Counted from the first letter of the stretch, positions 1-8,880 are shown. The stretch is DNA of 31,769 nt from Anaplasma platys (GCF_012790675.1 NZ_CP046391.1:297709-329477); one strand, 5' to 3'. Made by a program: numbers and translations. Notes: generated by a model not told the origin, from the letters alone.

Positions 1-50
1 AAGGTGGAAGGACTGTTGGTTCGGGTATTATCACTGAGATTTTGGAGTAG
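1..50 (+). CDS. tuf: Elongation factor Tu, C-terminal end (partial)
   Basis: Only the last 15 codons and the stop are in the window. Reading from base 3 gives GGRTVGSGIITEILE and then TAG, which is the typical end of EF-Tu. EF-Tu is the GTPase that carries aminoacyl-tRNA to the ribosomal A site. It lies 6 bases upstream of the rpsJ ATG, so it heads the S10 operon here, as in many alphaproteobacteria. The 5' part, and any promoter, is outside the window. Confidence 0.93.
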   Translation, partial: GGRTVGSGIITEILE

Positions 51-56
51 TTGGTT

Positions 57-374
57 ATGGTGACGCAGAAGATATATATCGAGCTAAAGGCATTTGATCA
101 CTGTTTGCTGGATAGGTCTGCTCGTAGCATAATCATGGTTGCTAAGAGGAGCGGTGCTAAGGTAAATGGTCCGGTGTTCTTTCCCAGGAAAATAGCGAAG
201 TTCATTGTGAATCGCTCAACTCACGTCGACAAGAAGTCCAGGGAGCAGTTTGAGATTAGAACTCATAAGAGGCTTATTAGCCTGCCGAAGGCCACTTCTG
301 CTGTATTGCAATCGCTTATGAGTTTGCAATTGCCGGCTGGCGTTGATGTGAAGGTTAAGGTTGTTGGGGGGTAG
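57..374 (+). CDS. rpsJ: 30S ribosomal protein S10 (NusE)
   Basis: The 105-residue product matches S10 in length and in motifs such as [11 protein letters not shown] near the start and the RTHKRLI segment in the middle. S10 sits in the head of the small subunit and also acts as NusE in transcription antitermination. The reading frame is open back to a TTG at 51 just after the tuf stop. I chose ATG 57 because it gives the normal N-terminus and has a GGAG ribosome-binding sequence at 44-47 inside the end of tuf. It is followed after one base by rplC. Confidence 0.95.
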   Translation: MVTQKIYIELKAFDHCLLDRSARSIIMVAKRSGAKVNGPVFFPRKIAKFIVNRSTHVDKKSREQFEIRTHKRLISLPKATSAVLQSLMSLQLPAGVDVKVKVVGG

Positions 375-375
375 T

Positions 376-1074
376 GTGTCGGCTAGGCATAGAGTAGGCG
401 TGTGGATGAAGAAGGTTGGCAGCACCGCCATCTTCGATGAGACAACGGGGAGTAGGGTACCTGTTACGCTTTTGTTACTGGAAGATACCTTTGTTGTTGG
501 GACCAAGGTTAAGGATGTGCACGGTTATGACGCGGTGGTTATGGGAACAACGCGAGGGGGTCGGGTGCGGCTTAATAAGCCGCAAGTAGAAGCATTGAAA
601 AAATCGGGAATAGAGTCTGTTTGTGATCTGTTTGAGTCTCGAGTAGATGTTGTGGGCGAGCTTCAGCCGGGGAGTAGGGTCTCTGTAGACTATTTCTCCA
701 AGGGTCAGTTTGTAGATGTGAGTGGGTCCACCATAGGTAAGGGCTTCGCTGGTGTTATGAAGAGGCACAATTTTGGCGGTTTGCGGGCTTCGCACGGTGT
801 TTCTATATCTCACAGATCGCAGGGGTCTACTGGACAGTGCCAGGATCCGGGTAGGGTATGGAAAGGTAAAAAGATGGCTGGTCATATGGGTAATAGCAAG
901 GTGACTATGCAGAATCTTCGTGTATTGCTGGTAGATCAGGAAGAGTCTCTTTTGGCCGTTTGTGGCACCGGGGTTCCAGGTGCAGTGGGCTCTTATGTGT
1001 TTGTTAGGGATGCTATAAAGAAGCCGGTGCCTAGGCATAGTGCTTCCTCGGAGAGCATGGCAGCGGCGGGTTAG
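376..1074 (+). CDS. rplC: 50S ribosomal protein L3
   Basis: L3 is one of the proteins that start 50S assembly, and it reaches toward the peptidyl-transferase centre. The 232-residue protein has the L3 landmarks: WMKKVGSTAIFDE near the N-terminus, and the HRSQGSTGQ and GKKMAGHMGN segments of the central loop. The GTG at 376 is preferred, one base after the rpsJ stop and behind a G-rich stretch at 365-371. The frame extends to TTG 361, and an internal ATG at 406 is also possible, so the exact start is uncertain by up to 10 codons. The C-terminal tail is rich in Ser and Ala. Confidence 0.95.
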   Translation: MSARHRVGVWMKKVGSTAIFDETTGSRVPVTLLLLEDTFVVGTKVKDVHGYDAVVMGTTRGGRVRLNKPQVEALKKSGIESVCDLFESRVDVVGELQPGSRVSVDYFSKGQFVDVSGSTIGKGFAGVMKRHNFGGLRASHGVSISHRSQGSTGQCQDPGRVWKGKKMAGHMGNSKVTMQNLRVLLVDQEESLLAVCGTGVPGAVGSYVFVRDAIKKPVPRHSASSESMAAAG

Positions 1075-1093
1075 GAGAGGTTAAGAGCATTTT

Positions 1094-1720
1094 ATGGAAG
1101 TCAGTGTCGTTAACATTGCTAATGAGGTCGTGGGAAGTATAGATCTGAACCCTCAGGTATTCGGTGTGGAGCCGAGGCGTGATGTGTTGAAAGAGGTCGT
1201 GAATTGGCAATTGGCAAAAAGGCGCGCCGGGACACATAAGACGAGAGGGATAAGCGATATATCTGGGACGACTGCGAAGCCTTATAGACAAAAACATACT
1301 GGTAGGGCAAGGCAGGGTAGTTTCCGTAGTCCTCAGTTTAGGGGTGGTGCGGTTATATTTGGTCCCGTGCCTCGTAGCCATGCGTACTCGTTGAATAAGA
1401 AAGTGCGCAGATTTGGGTTGAAAGTAGCGCTTTCCATGAAGGTTGCTAACAATAAGCTCGTGGTTCTTGACAGCTTGGATGTGCCCTTCAAGAAAACATC
1501 GGATGCCAAGGTGGCGTTCGGTAGGTTTTCGGGCTATGGTTCGTATCTTGTTGTGTCCAACGGCTGTAATGCAGATGTGGTTAAGGCTTGTAGAAATTTG
1601 CGCAATGTTGATCTGCTAGAGTGTGTTGGGATCAATGTACTTGATTTGCTGAAGCACGACTGCGTGATGTTGACTGTGGATACAGTTAAATCTCTTGAGG
1701 GTAGGTTGTGCGATGAGTAA
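1094..1720 (+). CDS. rplD: 50S ribosomal protein L4
   Basis: L4 is an early assembly protein of the large subunit whose loop lines the peptide exit tunnel; in some bacteria it also represses the S10 operon. The 208-residue sequence contains the L4 loop motif TGRARQGSFRSPQFRGGAV and the RSHAYSLNKKVR segment that follows it. ATG 1094 lies 19 bases after the rplC stop, with a purine-rich stretch (aggagagg) upstream. Its 3' end overlaps rplW by 8 bases. No evidence for autogenous control is visible. Confidence 0.95.
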   Translation: MEVSVVNIANEVVGSIDLNPQVFGVEPRRDVLKEVVNWQLAKRRAGTHKTRGISDISGTTAKPYRQKHTGRARQGSFRSPQFRGGAVIFGPVPRSHAYSLNKKVRRFGLKVALSMKVANNKLVVLDSLDVPFKKTSDAKVAFGRFSGYGSYLVVSNGCNADVVKACRNLRNVDLLECVGINVLDLLKHDCVMLTVDTVKSLEGRLCDE

Positions 1721-2000
1721 TTATCTTTCTATTGTTGTTTCTCCAGTGGTTACGGAGAAGTCGGTTACGCTGACCGAGAGTTGTAACAGGTATGCTGTAT
1801 ATACGCTCGTGGATGCTAGGAAGTCGCAGATTAAAAGAGCTATCAAGGCGCTTTGCGGCAGTGAGCCTATGAATATTTGTTCTTTGAAATTAAAGGGCAA
1901 GAAAAAGCGCTGCAGGGGGGTGCCCGGTAAAAGAAAGGATAGGAAGAAGGTTTATTTCTCCTTGCCACAGGGGAAAGAGTTTAGGATTGCGGGGGTGTGA
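1713..2000 (+). CDS. rplW: 50S ribosomal protein L23
   Basis: L23 sits at the tunnel exit and is the docking site for trigger factor and SRP. The 95-residue product has the family pattern [13 protein letters not shown] at the start, [18 protein letters not shown] in the middle and a basic [19 protein letters not shown] loop. ATG 1713 is chosen because it gives the usual N-terminus; an upstream in-frame TTG at 1695 would add six residues. The gene starts inside the end of rplD (8-base overlap), and its stop overlaps the rplB start, suggesting coupled translation. Confidence 0.94.
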   Translation: MSNYLSIVVSPVVTEKSVTLTESCNRYAVYTLVDARKSQIKRAIKALCGSEPMNICSLKLKGKKKRCRGVPGKRKDRKKVYFSLPQGKEFRIAGV

Positions 2001-2830
2001 TGAGTCTGAGGGTTTTGAATTCTATTACTCCTGCGCTTAGGGGTACTGTCCTGGTGGATAAGACTAAGTTATGGAGAGGAAGGCCAGAAAGGTCTCTAGT
2101 TGCGGGGAAGATGTCCTCTGGTGGACGGAATGCGCGTGGTGTTATTACGGTGCGTCATCGTGGTGGTGGGCATCGTAAGCTCTATAGAATAGTGGATTTT
2201 AAGAGAAACAAGGAAGATGTTCCCGCGACAGTGCAACGTTTGGAGTATGATCCTAATAGAACCGCATTCCTTGCGCTTGTGTGTTACGAAGATGGTGAAC
2301 TTTCTTACATCCTTGCGCCCAATGGTTTGAAGCAGGGAGATGTAGTTGTAGCGGGCAGTGGCTCAGATATTCTGCCGGGGAACTGCATGAGGTTGGCGCT
2401 GATCCCTTCTGGAACCTTTGTTCATAATATTGAGATGCGGCCAGGTGGTGGTGGCGTGATTGCTAGAGCTGCAGGGAGCTATGCCCAGGTTATGGGTAGA
2501 GACGGTTCGTATGTTATTCTGAGGCTTAGTTCCGGTGAAATGAGAAGGATACTCGCAGTATGCAGGGCGACTATTGGAGTTGTTTCCAATTTGGATAACA
2601 GGAACGTGAAGTTAGGTAAAGCTGGTAGGAGTCGCTGGTTAGGTCTCAGGCCGAAGGTTCGTGGTGTGGCCATGAACCCTGTGGATCACCCGCATGGTGG
2701 TGGTGAAGGTAAGACTTCTGGTGGTAGAAACTCTGTTACTCCTTGGGGTGTTCCAACTAAGGGTAAGAAGACCAGGAAGAAGGGTAAGAGTAGTGATAAG
2801 TACATTAAGGTTTCGTCTGTCAAGAGATAG
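2000..2830 (+). CDS. rplB: 50S ribosomal protein L2
   Basis: L2 is required for subunit association and peptidyl-transferase activity. The 276-residue length is standard. The C-terminal [14 protein letters not shown] loop is intact, with His230 matching the conserved E. coli His229, and the SRWLG and RGVAMNP motifs precede it. The ATG at 2000 shares its A with the TGA of rplW, a stop-start overlap that favours coupling. A GTG at 1997 is in frame and adds one residue. This is one of the most confident calls in the window. Confidence 0.97.
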   Translation: MSLRVLNSITPALRGTVLVDKTKLWRGRPERSLVAGKMSSGGRNARGVITVRHRGGGHRKLYRIVDFKRNKEDVPATVQRLEYDPNRTAFLALVCYEDGELSYILAPNGLKQGDVVVAGSGSDILPGNCMRLALIPSGTFVHNIEMRPGGGGVIARAAGSYAQVMGRDGSYVILRLSSGEMRRILAVCRATIGVVSNLDNRNVKLGKAGRSRWLGLRPKVRGVAMNPVDHPHGGGEGKTSGGRNSVTPWGVPTKGKKTRKKGKSSDKYIKVSSVKR

Positions 2831-2835
2831 GTTGT

Positions 2836-3120
2836 ATGTCTAGATCCGTTAAAAAGCCTCCTTTTTGCGCTCCGCATGTGTTGCGTTTGGCAAATAGGGT
2901 GATAGCGTCCAATAGAACTGGGGTTGTGATCAATATCCATTCCAGAGCATCGGTGATTCTGAATAAGTTCGTTGGTCTCACTTTTGGGGTTTATAATGGC
3001 AAAACATATGTTCCTGTGAAGGTCACTGATAATATAGTGGGGCGTAAGTTTGGTGAATTCTCTCCCACTAGAAGGTTTACGGGGCATGCAGGCGATAAAA
3101 AGGTGTCCAGAAAGGGTTAG
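2836..3120 (+). CDS. rpsS: 30S ribosomal protein S19
   Basis: S19 binds 16S rRNA in the head of the small subunit together with S13. The 94-residue protein begins [14 protein letters not shown], and its C-terminal half carries the diagnostic [25 protein letters not shown] motif. The N-terminal third is somewhat divergent from the common KGPFVD pattern, but length and position between rplB and rplV leave little doubt. It starts with ATG 5 bases after the rplB stop. Confidence 0.95.
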   Translation: MSRSVKKPPFCAPHVLRLANRVIASNRTGVVINIHSRASVILNKFVGLTFGVYNGKTYVPVKVTDNIVGRKFGEFSPTRRFTGHAGDKKVSRKG

Positions 3121-3122
3121 GT

Positions 3123-3461
3123 ATGTCTGTTGTTATTGGAGCTAGGGGAGTAGGGTTAAAATCTACGCCGGCGAAGCTTAATTTGGTTGCGGACTTGATA
3201 AGGGGTAAGGACGCTGCGGTTGCGGTTATGTATCTTAAGTTCTGCAATAAGAAGGCTGCTACGCTAATCTCCAAGGTTTTGAAGTCAGCGATAGCGAATG
3301 CACGTACGAATCATGGGGTTGACGTTGATAATTTGTACGTGAAGGAGGTGTTGGTAGGTAAGGCATTTACTTTACGTAGGGTCCAGCCGAGGGCGCGTGG
3401 CAAAGCATGTAGGATAAGTAAGCGCTATGGAAGCGTTGTTGTGAAGTTATTGGAAAGGTAG
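3123..3461 (+). CDS. rplV: 50S ribosomal protein L22
   Basis: L22 contacts all domains of 23S rRNA and its hairpin lines the exit tunnel. The 112-residue product shows the [14 protein letters not shown] segment, the [13 protein letters not shown] region and the C-terminal hairpin [12 protein letters not shown], all typical of L22. The ATG follows the rpsS stop by 2 bases. The C-terminus after the hairpin is basic, as expected. Confidence 0.95.
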   Translation: MSVVIGARGVGLKSTPAKLNLVADLIRGKDAAVAVMYLKFCNKKAATLISKVLKSAIANARTNHGVDVDNLYVKEVLVGKAFTLRRVQPRARGKACRISKRYGSVVVKLLER

Positions 3462-3464
3462 CTT

Positions 3465-4100
3465 ATGGGGCAGAAGTCTAATCCCATTGGATTGAGATTA
3501 AAGATAGTTGGCACGTGGGATTCACTGTGGTATGCCGATAAGGATTATGCGGCGAAGCTACATGAGGACCTTTTGTTGCGTAACTTTGTGAAGAAGACGT
3601 TTCATCATGCGGCGATTAGTAAGGTCGTTGTCGCTCGCAAGGTAGATGCGGTGATCATTAATATTCACTCTGCGCGCCCGGGGGTTATTATTGGTAAGAA
3701 GGGTACCGATATAGACAGGGTTAAGCAGAAGATTTCTCAAATGGTCAAGCACGATGTAGAGCTCCATATAGTTGAGGTTAAAAAACCTGATCTGAAGGCT
3801 ACTCTTATTGCGGAGAATATAGCTCAGCAACTCGAGAAGCGTGTCTCTTTCAGGAGAGCGATGAAGAGAGGGGTGCAAAACTGTCTGAAGATGGGGGCTA
3901 AGGGAGTAAAGGTTAGTTGCTCCGGTAGGTTAGGTGGTGCTGAAATTGCAAGGACGGAGTGGTATAAGGAAGGTAGCGTTCCGTTGCATACTTTTAGGGC
4001 TAACGTTGACTACAGTTGCGTTGAGGCCAAGACCATATACGGCATCGTTGGTGTTAAGGTATGGGTATATGTTGGGGATTCAAGGGCCGGTTTAGAGTAA
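3465..4100 (+). CDS. rpsC: 30S ribosomal protein S3
   Basis: S3 sits at the mRNA entry tunnel. The 211-residue protein starts [14 protein letters not shown], as S3 normally does, and contains a type II KH domain with the GxxG loop as GKKG at residues 77-80. The C-terminal domain includes [17 protein letters not shown] and the [13 protein letters not shown] strand. The length is standard for alphaproteobacterial S3 without the long C-terminal tail found in some groups. It begins 3 bases after rplV and ends 12 bases before rplP. Confidence 0.96.
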   Translation: MGQKSNPIGLRLKIVGTWDSLWYADKDYAAKLHEDLLLRNFVKKTFHHAAISKVVVARKVDAVIINIHSARPGVIIGKKGTDIDRVKQKISQMVKHDVELHIVEVKKPDLKATLIAENIAQQLEKRVSFRRAMKRGVQNCLKMGAKGVKVSCSGRLGGAEIARTEWYKEGSVPLHTFRANVDYSCVEAKTIYGIVGVKVWVYVGDSRAGLE

Positions 4101-4112
4101 GGGGTTGTTGAG

Positions 4113-4526
4113 ATGTTGTTTGTTCCTAAGAAGACAAAGCACTCTAAGTGCTTTAAGGGGCGTATTAGCGGCAATGCCAAGGGAGGTAGTGAGCTGGCTT
4201 TTGGTTTATGTGGCTTAAAGGCTCTGGAGCCGTGTAGGTTGACTTCTAAGCAGATTGAATCTGCTAGGCGGAGTATATCCCGTAGTTTGCGGCGTGTGGG
4301 TAAGGTATGGATTCGCGTTTTCTGTCATATTCCTGTGAGCAAGAAACCGGTCGATGTGCGTATGGGTAAGGGAAAAGGAAGCACGGAGATGTGGGTTTGC
4401 AAGGTGCAGCCCGGAAGGATATTGTTTGAGATAGGTGGGGTTTCTACGGATTTGGCAAGAGAAGCCTTTCGAAAGGCGCAGTCAAAATTGCCTATCAAGT
4501 GCAGTTTTGTTGAAGAGGGGTTTTAG
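4113..4526 (+). CDS. rplP: 50S ribosomal protein L16
   Basis: L16 is a late assembly protein near the A-site tRNA elbow. The 137-residue product begins [16 protein letters not shown] and has the diagnostic [15 protein letters not shown] and VRMGKGKGS motifs. The arginine hydroxylated in E. coli L16 lies in the region just before this motif, but no inference is made for this organism. Start ATG 4113 is 12 bases after rpsC. Confidence 0.95.
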   Translation: MLFVPKKTKHSKCFKGRISGNAKGGSELAFGLCGLKALEPCRLTSKQIESARRSISRSLRRVGKVWIRVFCHIPVSKKPVDVRMGKGKGSTEMWVCKVQPGRILFEIGGVSTDLAREAFRKAQSKLPIKCSFVEEGF

Positions 4527-4534
4527 GTAGTGCT

Positions 4535-4741
4535 ATGGGTTCGATTGCTGAGATAGAGAGTAAGTCCTCGAAGGAGCTTCGCGAGAAGTTGACGGCTCTC
4601 CGGAGGAGTTTGGTTGAAAGTGTGTTCGAAAGTAGAAGTGGTGAAACTGTGAATCATGCTCGCAAGAGTGTGATAAAGAAGGAGATAGCCAGGGTTCTTA
4701 CTGTGCTTAGCTTGCGGAAGATAAGGGGAGAGGATGTCTAA
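4535..4741 (+). CDS. rpmC: 50S ribosomal protein L29
   Basis: L29 is a small two-helix protein beside L23 at the tunnel exit. The 68-residue sequence has the ELREKLTALRRSLVE helix and the KKEIARVLTVL second helix typical of L29. It starts with ATG 8 bases after rplP and overlaps rpsQ by 8 bases. Size, fold pattern and position all agree. Confidence 0.93.
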   Translation: MGSIAEIESKSSKELREKLTALRRSLVESVFESRSGETVNHARKSVIKKEIARVLTVLSLRKIRGEDV

Positions 4742-4964
4742 GGGTGTTTTGGTCGGCGTTGTTACAGATGCTAGGCGTGATAAGACGGTCAAGGTGTCGG
4801 TTTATCGTATGGTTCACCATAAGGTGTATAAAAAGATCGTCAAAAAATGTCGGGTTTACTCTGTGCATGATGAGGACAATAAGTGTGCCCGCGGAGATGT
4901 TGTGAAGATAAGGGAGCACATTCCTATATCTGCCACTAAACGGTGGATTGTAGTTGAGGAATAG
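4734..4964 (+). CDS. rpsQ: 30S ribosomal protein S17
   Basis: S17 is a primary 16S rRNA-binding protein with an OB fold. The 76-residue product starts SKGVLVGVVTDARRDKTVKV and ends with a SATKRWIVVEE strand, both matching S17. The ATG lies inside the last codons of rpmC (8-base overlap, with AGGGGAGAGG upstream as a good ribosome-binding sequence). This is the last gene of the S10 block. Confidence 0.94.
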   Translation: MSKGVLVGVVTDARRDKTVKVSVYRMVHHKVYKKIVKKCRVYSVHDEDNKCARGDVVKIREHIPISATKRWIVVEE

Positions 4965-4973
4965 GGTTTTGTT

Positions 4974-5333
4974 ATGATACAGAAGAATGCAATTTTAGAT
5001 GTTGCAGATAATTCCGGTGCACGTAAGGTGCTCTGTATAGGGTTCCTCAAGGGCAAGAAATCTGCCACTGTTGGAGATGTGATTGTGGTTTCGGTAAAGG
5101 TTGCTACTCCTAAAGGAAGGGTTTCTAAGGGGAGGGTATATAAGGCTCTTATTGTGAGGACTAGGGGGCCAATTCGTAGACTGGATGGTAGCACTCTGCG
5201 GTTTTCGAGTAATGCTGTGGTGCTGGTCAATGATCAGGGAGATCCGCTGGGTACCAGGGTATTTGGTCCTGTTAGGAAGATGCCTGTGGGTGAATATACA
5301 AAGGTTATGTCTCTGTCTGTGGAGGTTTTGTAG
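4974..5333 (+). CDS. rplN: 50S ribosomal protein L14
   Basis: L14 forms bridges to the small subunit and is the binding site of the RsfS silencing factor in other bacteria. The 119-residue sequence opens with [19 protein letters not shown] and ends with [23 protein letters not shown], a pattern unique to L14. ATG 4974 is 9 bases after rpsQ. Its TAG shares one base with the GTG of rplX. Confidence 0.96.
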   Translation: MIQKNAILDVADNSGARKVLCIGFLKGKKSATVGDVIVVSVKVATPKGRVSKGRVYKALIVRTRGPIRRLDGSTLRFSSNAVVLVNDQGDPLGTRVFGPVRKMPVGEYTKVMSLSVEVL

Positions 5334-5647
5334 TGGCTAAGATCGTTAGTGGAGATGATGTTATTGTTATCGCCGGCGGGGATAAGGGAAAAGTTGGAAA
5401 GGTCGTTAAGGTTTTAAGGAAGGAAGGACGAGTTCTTGCTAAGGTGGCCTCTGTAGCTATGTGTAAGAAGAGTGTTAAGCCCACAAAAAATCGCGAGGGC
5501 GGTATTTTCAGCATGGAAAGATTTATAGATATGTCTAATGTTGCTTTTTATGATAGCGAGGCTGGGGTTAAGTCCAGGGTTGGGTATAAGTTTGTTGATG
5601 GGAAGAAGGTGCGTTACCTGAAAAGTTCTGGAAGGGTTTTGGATTAG
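5333..5647 (+). CDS. rplX: 50S ribosomal protein L24
   Basis: L24 is one of the two assembly-initiator proteins of the 50S subunit. The 104-residue protein has a KOW motif at residues 6-32 (GDDVIVIAGGDKGKVGKV) and the later GGIFSMERFIDMSNVAF segment. It starts with GTG at 5333, overlapping the rplN stop by one base; a GGAGG at 5320-5324 provides the ribosome-binding site. A basic C-terminus follows the usual family pattern. Confidence 0.95.
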   Translation: MAKIVSGDDVIVIAGGDKGKVGKVVKVLRKEGRVLAKVASVAMCKKSVKPTKNREGGIFSMERFIDMSNVAFYDSEAGVKSRVGYKFVDGKKVRYLKSSGRVLD

Positions 5648-5653
5648 GTTAGT

Positions 5654-6187
5654 ATGTTAGGGAGTTTGTCTAAGGACGAAATTGCTAAGTCTCTTGTTGG
5701 TAAGCTTGGCAGAAAGAATGTGATGCAAGTACCCAAGGTGCTGAAGGTTTGTTTGAACATGGGTATAGGCCTCAGTGCCACGGATAGCAAAGTTATAGAT
5801 TCGTGCACTAGGGATCTGGCTATGATATCTGCGCAAAAGCCGGTGGTTACCCGCGCTAAGAAGTCCATAGCGGGGTTTAAGATACGCAAGGGGTTCCCCA
5901 TAGGTTGTATGGTCACCCTTAGGGGAAAGAGAATGTACGAGTTTTTAGATAGGCTAGTCAATATAGCTCTTCCTCGCGAGCGTGACTTTAGGGGACTGTC
6001 GATGTCGCAGTTAGATGGACATGGAAATGTGTCTTTCGGTATAAGGGAGCATATATCGTTCTTGGAAGTGGATTACGACAAGATCGATAAGGTGCGGGGA
6101 TTAGATGTAAGCATTGTTACCACTGCTAAAAGTGATGAGGATGCTAAAGTGCTTCTTATGGAGCTGGGATTTCCCTTTGTGAGTTAG
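5654..6187 (+). CDS. rplE: 50S ribosomal protein L5
   Basis: L5 binds 5S rRNA in the central protuberance. The 177-residue product carries [16 protein letters not shown] near the N-terminus, the [15 protein letters not shown] segment, and the [11 protein letters not shown] and FGIREHISF motifs of L5. ATG 5654 is 6 bases after rplX. Length is standard (about 178). Confidence 0.96.
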   Translation: MLGSLSKDEIAKSLVGKLGRKNVMQVPKVLKVCLNMGIGLSATDSKVIDSCTRDLAMISAQKPVVTRAKKSIAGFKIRKGFPIGCMVTLRGKRMYEFLDRLVNIALPRERDFRGLSMSQLDGHGNVSFGIREHISFLEVDYDKIDKVRGLDVSIVTTAKSDEDAKVLLMELGFPFVS

Positions 6188-6191
6188 GAGG
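6186..6191 (+). promoter_or_regulatory. Strong Shine-Dalgarno sequence for rpsN
   Basis: The sequence AGGAGG, the full anti-16S complement, ends four bases before the GTG start of rpsN and overlaps the last bases of the rplE stop codon. It decides the GTG as the rpsN start. Most other genes in this run have weaker GGAG- or GAGG-type sites, so this is the best-formed one in the block. Confidence 0.7.
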
Positions 6192-6195
6192 TAAG

Positions 6196-6501
6196 GTGTC
6201 TAAGAAGTCTGTTGTGCAGAGAAACTTAAAGCGTATTGAAATCTCTGCGACTTTGTCTAAAAAGAGAAAAGAGCTTGTTGCTGTAATGAAGGATCAGTCT
6301 TTGTCCATGGCAGAGCGGTTTGCTGCTCAGCAGAAGTTGTCCAAGATGCCTAGGGATTCCTCTTATATAAGGATTAGGAATAGGTGTTTGATTACCGGGA
6401 GGCCTAGGGGGTACTACAGAAAATTCAAGATGTCTCGTATAGTGCTGAGGCAATTGGGTTCCATGGGGCACGTTCCGGGATTAACTAAGTCGAGTTGGTA
6501 G
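6196..6501 (+). CDS. rpsN: 30S ribosomal protein S14 (zinc-free type)
   Basis: S14 lies in the head of the small subunit. The 101-residue length and the motif RNRCLITGRPRGYYRKFKMSR identify it. It is the long form that lacks the two CxxC zinc-binding pairs. The C-terminus GLTKSSW is the usual S14 end. The start is GTG 6196 behind a full AGGAGG. It lies between rplE and rpsH as in the standard spc order. Confidence 0.95.
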   Translation: MSKKSVVQRNLKRIEISATLSKKRKELVAVMKDQSLSMAERFAAQQKLSKMPRDSSYIRIRNRCLITGRPRGYYRKFKMSRIVLRQLGSMGHVPGLTKSSW

Positions 6502-6519
6502 GTTTAGAGAGGTTTTGTT

Positions 6520-6918
6520 GTGTCGTTGTCTGATCCCATTGCTGATTTTTTGACGCGTTTACGCAACGGGCAAACAGGTATGAACAGGGTGGTAAGGGTG
6601 CCGTGTTCAAAGGTAGTAGAGGCTGTTTCGAAGATTCTTCTAGAGGAGGGGTATATCGAGTCTTTTAGCAAGGATCCTGAGGACCCTAATGGTCGATCGC
6701 TCAAAGTGAATCTTAAGTATTATAACTCTGCTCCTGCTATAAAGAAGATAGTGCGTGTTTCTAAGCCTGGCAGGAGGGTTTATTCTTCTTCTGAGAAGAT
6801 GCCAAAGTTCTACAATGGTCTGGGAGTTTACATAGTGTCCACGTCTAAGGGGATTATGTTGGATTGTGATGCTCGTAAGATGGGTGTCGGTGGCGAAATA
6901 TTGTGTGGAGTGTTTTAG
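6520..6918 (+). CDS. rpsH: 30S ribosomal protein S8
   Basis: S8 binds the central domain of 16S rRNA and in E. coli represses the spc operon. The 132-residue protein begins [16 protein letters not shown] and ends with the [28 protein letters not shown] C-terminus; in the usual family the segment reads TSxGxMtdxxArxxxvGGExLcxVf. The start is GTG 6520 behind AGAGAGG. No separate regulatory structure for S8 binding is evident in the mRNA leader of rplN or rplE by eye. Confidence 0.95.
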   Translation: MSLSDPIADFLTRLRNGQTGMNRVVRVPCSKVVEAVSKILLEEGYIESFSKDPEDPNGRSLKVNLKYYNSAPAIKKIVRVSKPGRRVYSSSEKMPKFYNGLGVYIVSTSKGIMLDCDARKMGVGGEILCGVF

Positions 6919-6930
6919 GGAGATATTGCC

Positions 6931-7476
6931 GTGTCTAGAGTTGGGGCTATGCCTATAGAGATTCCTGAAGGCGTGAGAGTAGGCGTGGAGGGTTGCGACG
7001 TCGTCGTTACTGGCAAGGACGGCAGAGTCGCGACTTTTGCTTTGCAGCATGGGATAAAGGCGGTGCTGAATGATAAAGTTTTGGTCTTGGAAAATACTGC
7101 TGGTCCTAGTTCTGCTCGAGCTAAGGTTATGTGGGGTTCTTACAGAAGCAATATAAGTAATGCTATAAAAGGCATGGCTGATGGGTTCTCTGTAGAATTC
7201 GAAGTGAATGGAGTTGGGTACAAGGTTTCAAGTGTTGGCAGGATCCTTAACATATCTCTAGGTTTTAGCCATAGTGTGAAATACGTTGTTCCTGAGGGAA
7301 TTGAAGTTAAGTGCACGAAGCCTACGCAGTTTTACATCAAGGGAAGTGACAAGGTAAAGGTTCACATGGTGGCTGCTGACTTGTGTGCAATTAGGCGATA
7401 TGATCCGTACAAGGGGAAGGGTATTTTCATAAAAGGAAAGTACGTGTATAGGAAGGAAGTTAGTAAGAAGAAGTAA
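6931..7476 (+). CDS. rplF: 50S ribosomal protein L6
   Basis: L6 sits near the factor-binding site of the large subunit and consists of two repeated domains. The 181-residue sequence shows SRVGAMPIEIPEGV at the start, the domain-2 segment FEVNGVGYKVSSVG, and the C-terminal signature DPYKGKGIFIKGKYVYRKEVSKKK-type tail. It starts with GTG 6931, 12 bases after rpsH, with AGGGAG upstream. Length is normal (about 177-184). Confidence 0.96.
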   Translation: MSRVGAMPIEIPEGVRVGVEGCDVVVTGKDGRVATFALQHGIKAVLNDKVLVLENTAGPSSARAKVMWGSYRSNISNAIKGMADGFSVEFEVNGVGYKVSSVGRILNISLGFSHSVKYVVPEGIEVKCTKPTQFYIKGSDKVKVHMVAADLCAIRRYDPYKGKGIFIKGKYVYRKEVSKKK

Positions 7477-7491
7477 TAGAGGGGTCTGTCT

Positions 7492-7857
7492 GTGTCGTTG
7501 TTTGATTTAAAAAGAGCGGAAAGGCGCAAGAGGCGCGTTAGGCTGAAGCTCAGGTCTCTGTCTTCTGTGCGGCTTTCCGTATTTAGGTCTAATAGGCATT
7601 TCTATGCCCAATTGATAGATGATGATGCTGGGAACACTGTTGCTGCTGCGTCCACATTAGAGCCTGAAGTATTGCCAATTGCCGGTAGGCGTGTTAATTC
7701 AGATGCTGTTAAAGAGGTGGCTAAGCTTTTGGCCAGTCGCATAGAGGGGCTGGATGCTACTTATCGCAAGTTCGTGTTTGATAGGGGCTCCTATAGGTAT
7801 ATGGGCGTTGTATCTGTATTTGCCGATGAGTTGAGGAGTCTGGGTTTTGAGTTTTAG
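7492..7857 (+). CDS. rplR: 50S ribosomal protein L18
   Basis: L18 binds 5S rRNA together with L5. The 121-residue protein has a basic N-terminus ([15 protein letters not shown]), the core [17 protein letters not shown] and AAASTLEP segments, and a C-terminal [20 protein letters not shown] region that matches the L18 end, where the usual reading is FDRGGYxYHGRVkALADaaR. It starts with GTG 7492 and a GAGGGG stretch upstream. Confidence 0.94.
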   Translation: MSLFDLKRAERRKRRVRLKLRSLSSVRLSVFRSNRHFYAQLIDDDAGNTVAAASTLEPEVLPIAGRRVNSDAVKEVAKLLASRIEGLDATYRKFVFDRGSYRYMGVVSVFADELRSLGFEF

Positions 7858-7865
7858 GTATTTTG

Positions 7866-8387
7866 ATGAGTGTTGATAGGAAGCAGCGTGCGTCGAATGA
7901 CTCGCACGATTTGTCGGAATTACTTGTATCTGTGCGTCGGGTCTCCAAGGTTGTGAAAGGGGGCAGGAGGTTTTCTTTCTCAGTTCTTGTTGTGGTTGGA
8001 GATGAAAAGGGCAGAGTTGGCTGTGGCATGGGAAAACATGCTGAGGTTGCTGAGGCCAAGATAAAAGCCGTGAATGCCGCTAAGAAGAGCATGATCAGGG
8101 TGTATCTTCGTGAATCAAGAACTTTGCATCACGATGTTTCTGCTAAGTTTTGTGCTAGTCGGGTTGTGTTGAGATCTGCAAAGGTTGGTACTGGTATAAT
8201 AGCCGGAGGCTCCGTTAGAGCAGTTTTTGAGGTTTTGGGTGTTCAGGATGTCGTGGCAAAGATCATTGGTTCTTCGAATCCCCATAGTGTGATTTATGCC
8301 GTGTTTACCGCATTCAAGAGCATGTTGTCTCCCAAGCAAATTGCTGGCAAGAGGGGCAAAAAAGTTTGCGATGTTATAAATAGGTAG
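7866..8387 (+). CDS. rpsE: 30S ribosomal protein S5
   Basis: S5 lies at the mRNA entry side and affects decoding accuracy. The 173-residue product has the N-terminal double-stranded RNA-binding fold with [20 protein letters not shown] and [15 protein letters not shown], and the C-terminal [16 protein letters not shown] and NPHSVIYA segments. ATG 7866 is preferred over the adjacent in-frame TTG 7863. In most bacteria rpmD (L30) follows S5. Here rplO comes next, 20 bases after the stop. Confidence 0.95.
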   Translation: MSVDRKQRASNDSHDLSELLVSVRRVSKVVKGGRRFSFSVLVVVGDEKGRVGCGMGKHAEVAEAKIKAVNAAKKSMIRVYLRESRTLHHDVSAKFCASRVVLRSAKVGTGIIAGGSVRAVFEVLGVQDVVAKIIGSSNPHSVIYAVFTAFKSMLSPKQIAGKRGKKVCDVINR

Positions 8388-8407
8388 TGCGTCTCGGGGT
8401 CAGTGTT

Positions 8408-8848
8408 ATGAAGTTGAATGAGTTATTTAGTGGAGTCTCCAGGCTGAAAGGGCGCAAGGTTCTTGGTAGGGGTCTAGGTTGTGGCAAGGGTAAGACGTCT
8501 GGAAGGGGTCATAAGGGTCAGAAGGCGCGGGCTGGTTGCTCAGTAAAGGGTTTTGAAGGGGGGCAGCAGTCGATATTTACACGTCTCCCTAAGCGTGGGT
8601 TTAAGTCATTCACGCGTAAAGAGTACGAAGTCGTTAACCTCAGCGTGTTGCAGAGGCTCGTGGATGAAAAGAAAATCGACAAGAAGGCTGTGGTGAGTAA
8701 GGAATTGCTTGCGCAGCTTGGGGTGATCTCTTCGGTGAAGAGTAGGGTGAAAGTTTTGGGGCATGGCTCGTTGAAGGCTAAGATGAGTATTCAATGCGAT
8801 GCGATTTCTAAAACTGCAGCGGAGAGGGTTAGTTTACCTGAGAGTTGA
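8408..8848 (+). CDS. rplO: 50S ribosomal protein L15
   Basis: L15 binds 23S rRNA in the middle stage of 50S assembly. The 146-residue product has MKLNELF near the N-terminus, the glycine-rich RNA-binding stretch GRGLGCGKGKTSGRGHKGQ, the FEGGQQSIFTRLPKRGF motif and a C-terminal beta domain. The reading frame is open from 8387, adding seven codons, but ATG 8408 gives the family N-terminus and has a GGGGTCAG stretch upstream. The preceding gap is too short for an L30 gene (usually about 60 codons). Confidence 0.95.
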   Translation: MKLNELFSGVSRLKGRKVLGRGLGCGKGKTSGRGHKGQKARAGCSVKGFEGGQQSIFTRLPKRGFKSFTRKEYEVVNLSVLQRLVDEKKIDKKAVVSKELLAQLGVISSVKSRVKVLGHGSLKAKMSIQCDAISKTAAERVSLPES

Positions 8849-8880
8849 GTTTTGTTTTCTGGGAAAGATGCGGGGTGAAT

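Noticed and set aside
475..1038. 187-codon open frame on the minus strand inside rplC
   Set aside because: It is the shadow of rplC, a certain ribosomal gene. The skewed base composition of the coding strand leaves few stops on the opposite strand; the product resembles no family.
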